Below are positions 5,403-6,178 of a stretch of DNA of 6,178 nt, piece after piece (position 1 is the stretch's first letter; each line of letters opens with the position of its first letter). A program made the position numbers and the translations under genes. The notes beneath the pieces were generated by a model, which saw only the letters and a list, made by a program, of their open reading frames with translations, ran no database searches and was not told where the DNA came from. Origin of the DNA: Bacillota bacterium (GTDB lineage: Bacteria; Bacillota; Clostridia; Lachnospirales; Lachnospiraceae); contig JAEYXC010000339.1 of NCBI GenBank assembly GCA_023428655.1, positions 1 to 6,178 of the forward strand, given 5' to 3'.

Positions 5403-5503
5403 TTCTCTTATTCAGAGTGACGGAGAGTAAAGGCTCTATGAAGTCACGGCAACCCCATAACCGGAAGGTGCCAACCTGAGCGAGTAATCGAACAATAAGA
5501 GGA
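5403..5503 (+). promoter_or_regulatory. SAM-I (S-box) riboswitch aptamer of metK
   Basis: The leader RNA binds S-adenosylmethionine. P1 pairs 5403-5412 with 5494-5503 (CUCUUAUU/AAUAAGAG core). P2 pairs GUGAC (5417-5421) with GUCAC (5443-5447), with an inner AGAG/CUCU stem and the AUGAAG side of the kink-turn. The conserved GGCAACC is at 5448-5454, AAGGUGCCAACCUG at 5465-5478, and a short P4 (CGA/UCG) at 5481-5490. These are the hallmark S-box elements in order. Placement directly before metK, whose product is SAM, gives negative feedback. Confidence 0.95.
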
Positions 5504-5528
5504 TTTGATAAACTATGGTATCAAGTCC
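5501..5528 (+). promoter_or_regulatory. Antiterminator helix of the SAM-I riboswitch
   Basis: GGATTTGATA (5501-5510) can pair with TATCAAGTCC (5519-5528) over ten base pairs (one G-T wobble) with an eight-base loop. It uses the last bases of P1 (5501-5503) and the 5' arm of the terminator (5523-5528), so it competes with both. With little SAM it forms and metK is transcribed. With SAM, P1 is stable and the terminator forms. Confidence 0.8.
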
Positions 5529-5551
5529 GCGTATTGCGGGCTTATTTTTTT
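5523..5551 (+). terminator. SAM-controlled intrinsic terminator upstream of metK
   Basis: AAGTCCGC (5523-5530) and GCGGGCTT (5536-5543) form an eight-bp stem with one G-T wobble around GTATT, followed by seven T (5545-5551). It ends 20 bases before the metK ATG and is the off-state structure of the SAM-I riboswitch. Confidence 0.92.
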
Positions 5552-5562
5552 ATTTTAAGAAT

Positions 5563-5567
5563 GGAGG
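5563..5567 (+). promoter_or_regulatory. metK ribosome binding site
   Basis: GGAGG sits four bases before the ATG at 5572, a little close but strong. It lies beyond the terminator hairpin, so control is by transcription attenuation and not by SD sequestration. Confidence 0.8.
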
Positions 5568-5571
5568 CATT

Positions 5572-6178
5572 ATGCAAAAGAGATTATTTACTTCAGAATC
5601 AGTGACCGAAGGACATCCGGATAAAATCTGTGATCAGATATCGGATGCAGTACTGGATGCGATACTGTTACAGGACCCAATGAGCAGAGTGGCTTGTGAG
5701 ACTGCGATTACCACAGGCTTAGTCTTAGTAATGGGAGAGATTACAACGGAAGGCTATGTAGATATTCAAAAAATAGTACGTGACACAATTCGTGGAATTG
5801 GTTATGATCATTCAGAATATGGCTTTGACGCGAACACCTGTGGTGTTATCGTGGCACTCGACGAGCAGTCCAAGGATATTGCATTAGGCGTTGATACTGC
5901 ACTTGAGGTCAAAGAGAATACCGCAGAAGACGAGGAGTTTTCTAAGATTGGTGCAGGAGATCAGGGAATGATGTTCGGCTATGCGACCAACGAGACAGAG
6001 GAATATATGCCCTATCCCATTTCTCTTGCTCATAAGCTGACCCAGCAGTTAACAAAGGTTAGAAAAGAAGGAAGCTTAAATTACCTTCGTCCGGATGGGA
6101 AGTCCCAGGTTACTGTGGAGTATGATGATAACGGAAAGCCGATTCATATTAATGCGGTTGTATTATCCACTCAGCATA
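5572..6178 (+). CDS. metK: S-adenosylmethionine synthetase (MetK), N-terminal half, cut by the window end
   Basis: Cytosolic enzyme that makes S-adenosylmethionine from methionine and ATP, supplying methyl groups. The first 202 codons are present (family length is about 390-400), so roughly half is missing at the right edge; no stop or frameshift is seen. Motifs: LFTSESVTEGHPDKICDQIS at 5-24 with the GHPDK ATP-site signature at 14-18, ACETAITTG at 41-49 with E43, GFDANTCGV, the conserved GAGDQGMMFGYA loop at 127-138 and LRPDGKSQVT. The final residues VVLSTQH match the family. Translation begins at 5572 (MQKRLFTSES) behind GGAGG. Expression is controlled by the SAM-I riboswitch just upstream. 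Confidence 0.97.
   Translation, partial: MQKRLFTSESVTEGHPDKICDQISDAVLDAILLQDPMSRVACETAITTGLVLVMGEITTEGYVDIQKIVRDTIRGIGYDHSEYGFDANTCGVIVALDEQSKDIALGVDTALEVKENTAEDEEFSKIGAGDQGMMFGYATNETEEYMPYPISLAHKLTQQLTKVRKEGSLNYLRPDGKSQVTVEYDDNGKPIHINAVVLSTQH

Noticed and set aside
1..6178. Defence island, prophage, transposon or CRISPR content
   Set aside because: There are no repeat-spacer arrays, transposases, integrases, terminal repeats or toxin-antitoxin pairs; the genes are housekeeping or signalling genes with separate promoters.

Overview
The window looks like chromosomal DNA from an AT-rich, Gram-positive clostridium. I infer the Lachnospiraceae or a close relative, because of strong AGGAGG-type ribosome sites, TTGACT/TATAAT-type promoters, an S-box (SAM-I) leader on metK, a MurA of the two-copy Firmicutes kind, and a stand-alone HD-GYP protein with the N-terminal region common in clostridia. 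There are no transposase, integrase, phage, CRISPR, tRNA or rRNA signatures. This is core or near-core genome, not an accessory island.

Layout. Positions 1-89 may hold the tail of an upstream + gene. Positions 76-1878 (+) encode a 600-residue protein with N-terminal TPR-like helices, a long acidic linker containing six degenerate hexapeptides, and a C-terminal AAA+-like P-loop domain of the SpoVK/CbbX type with altered Walker B and no visible arginine finger. Its end overlaps by 11 bp the end of a convergent small gene (1868-2209, -) encoding a lone SbsA-type Ig-like (Big_5) domain. Positions 2210-2687 are a regulatory region. It carries a good promoter for the Ig-like gene on the minus strand, three perfect or near-perfect palindromes, some tiny ORFs with ribosome sites, and an extended -10 promoter for murA. 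murA (2688-3986, +) is complete with all key catalytic residues. A perfect 22-bp inverted repeat (4001-4058) then serves as terminator between murA and the convergent HD-GYP gene (4079-5164, -), a predicted cyclic-di-GMP phosphodiesterase. Positions 5165-5571 are a divergent regulatory region: the HD-GYP promoter on the minus strand, then the metK promoter and a complete SAM-I riboswitch with identifiable P1, antiterminator and terminator on the plus strand. metK (5572 onward, +) runs off the window after 202 codons.

How the parts work together. MurA makes the first committed step of peptidoglycan synthesis. MetK makes S-adenosylmethionine and is switched off by its own product through the leader RNA. 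The HD-GYP protein should lower cyclic di-GMP. The genes have separate promoters and alternating orientation, so they are neighbours and not a pathway. Nothing here amounts to a clearly new system. The items most worth a second look are the degenerate TPR/acidic/AAA+ protein, the odd translation start region of the HD-GYP gene (ideal ribosome site 33 nt from the ATG but 6 nt from an in-frame ATT), the palindrome over the HD-GYP -10 element, and the palindrome-rich murA upstream region.
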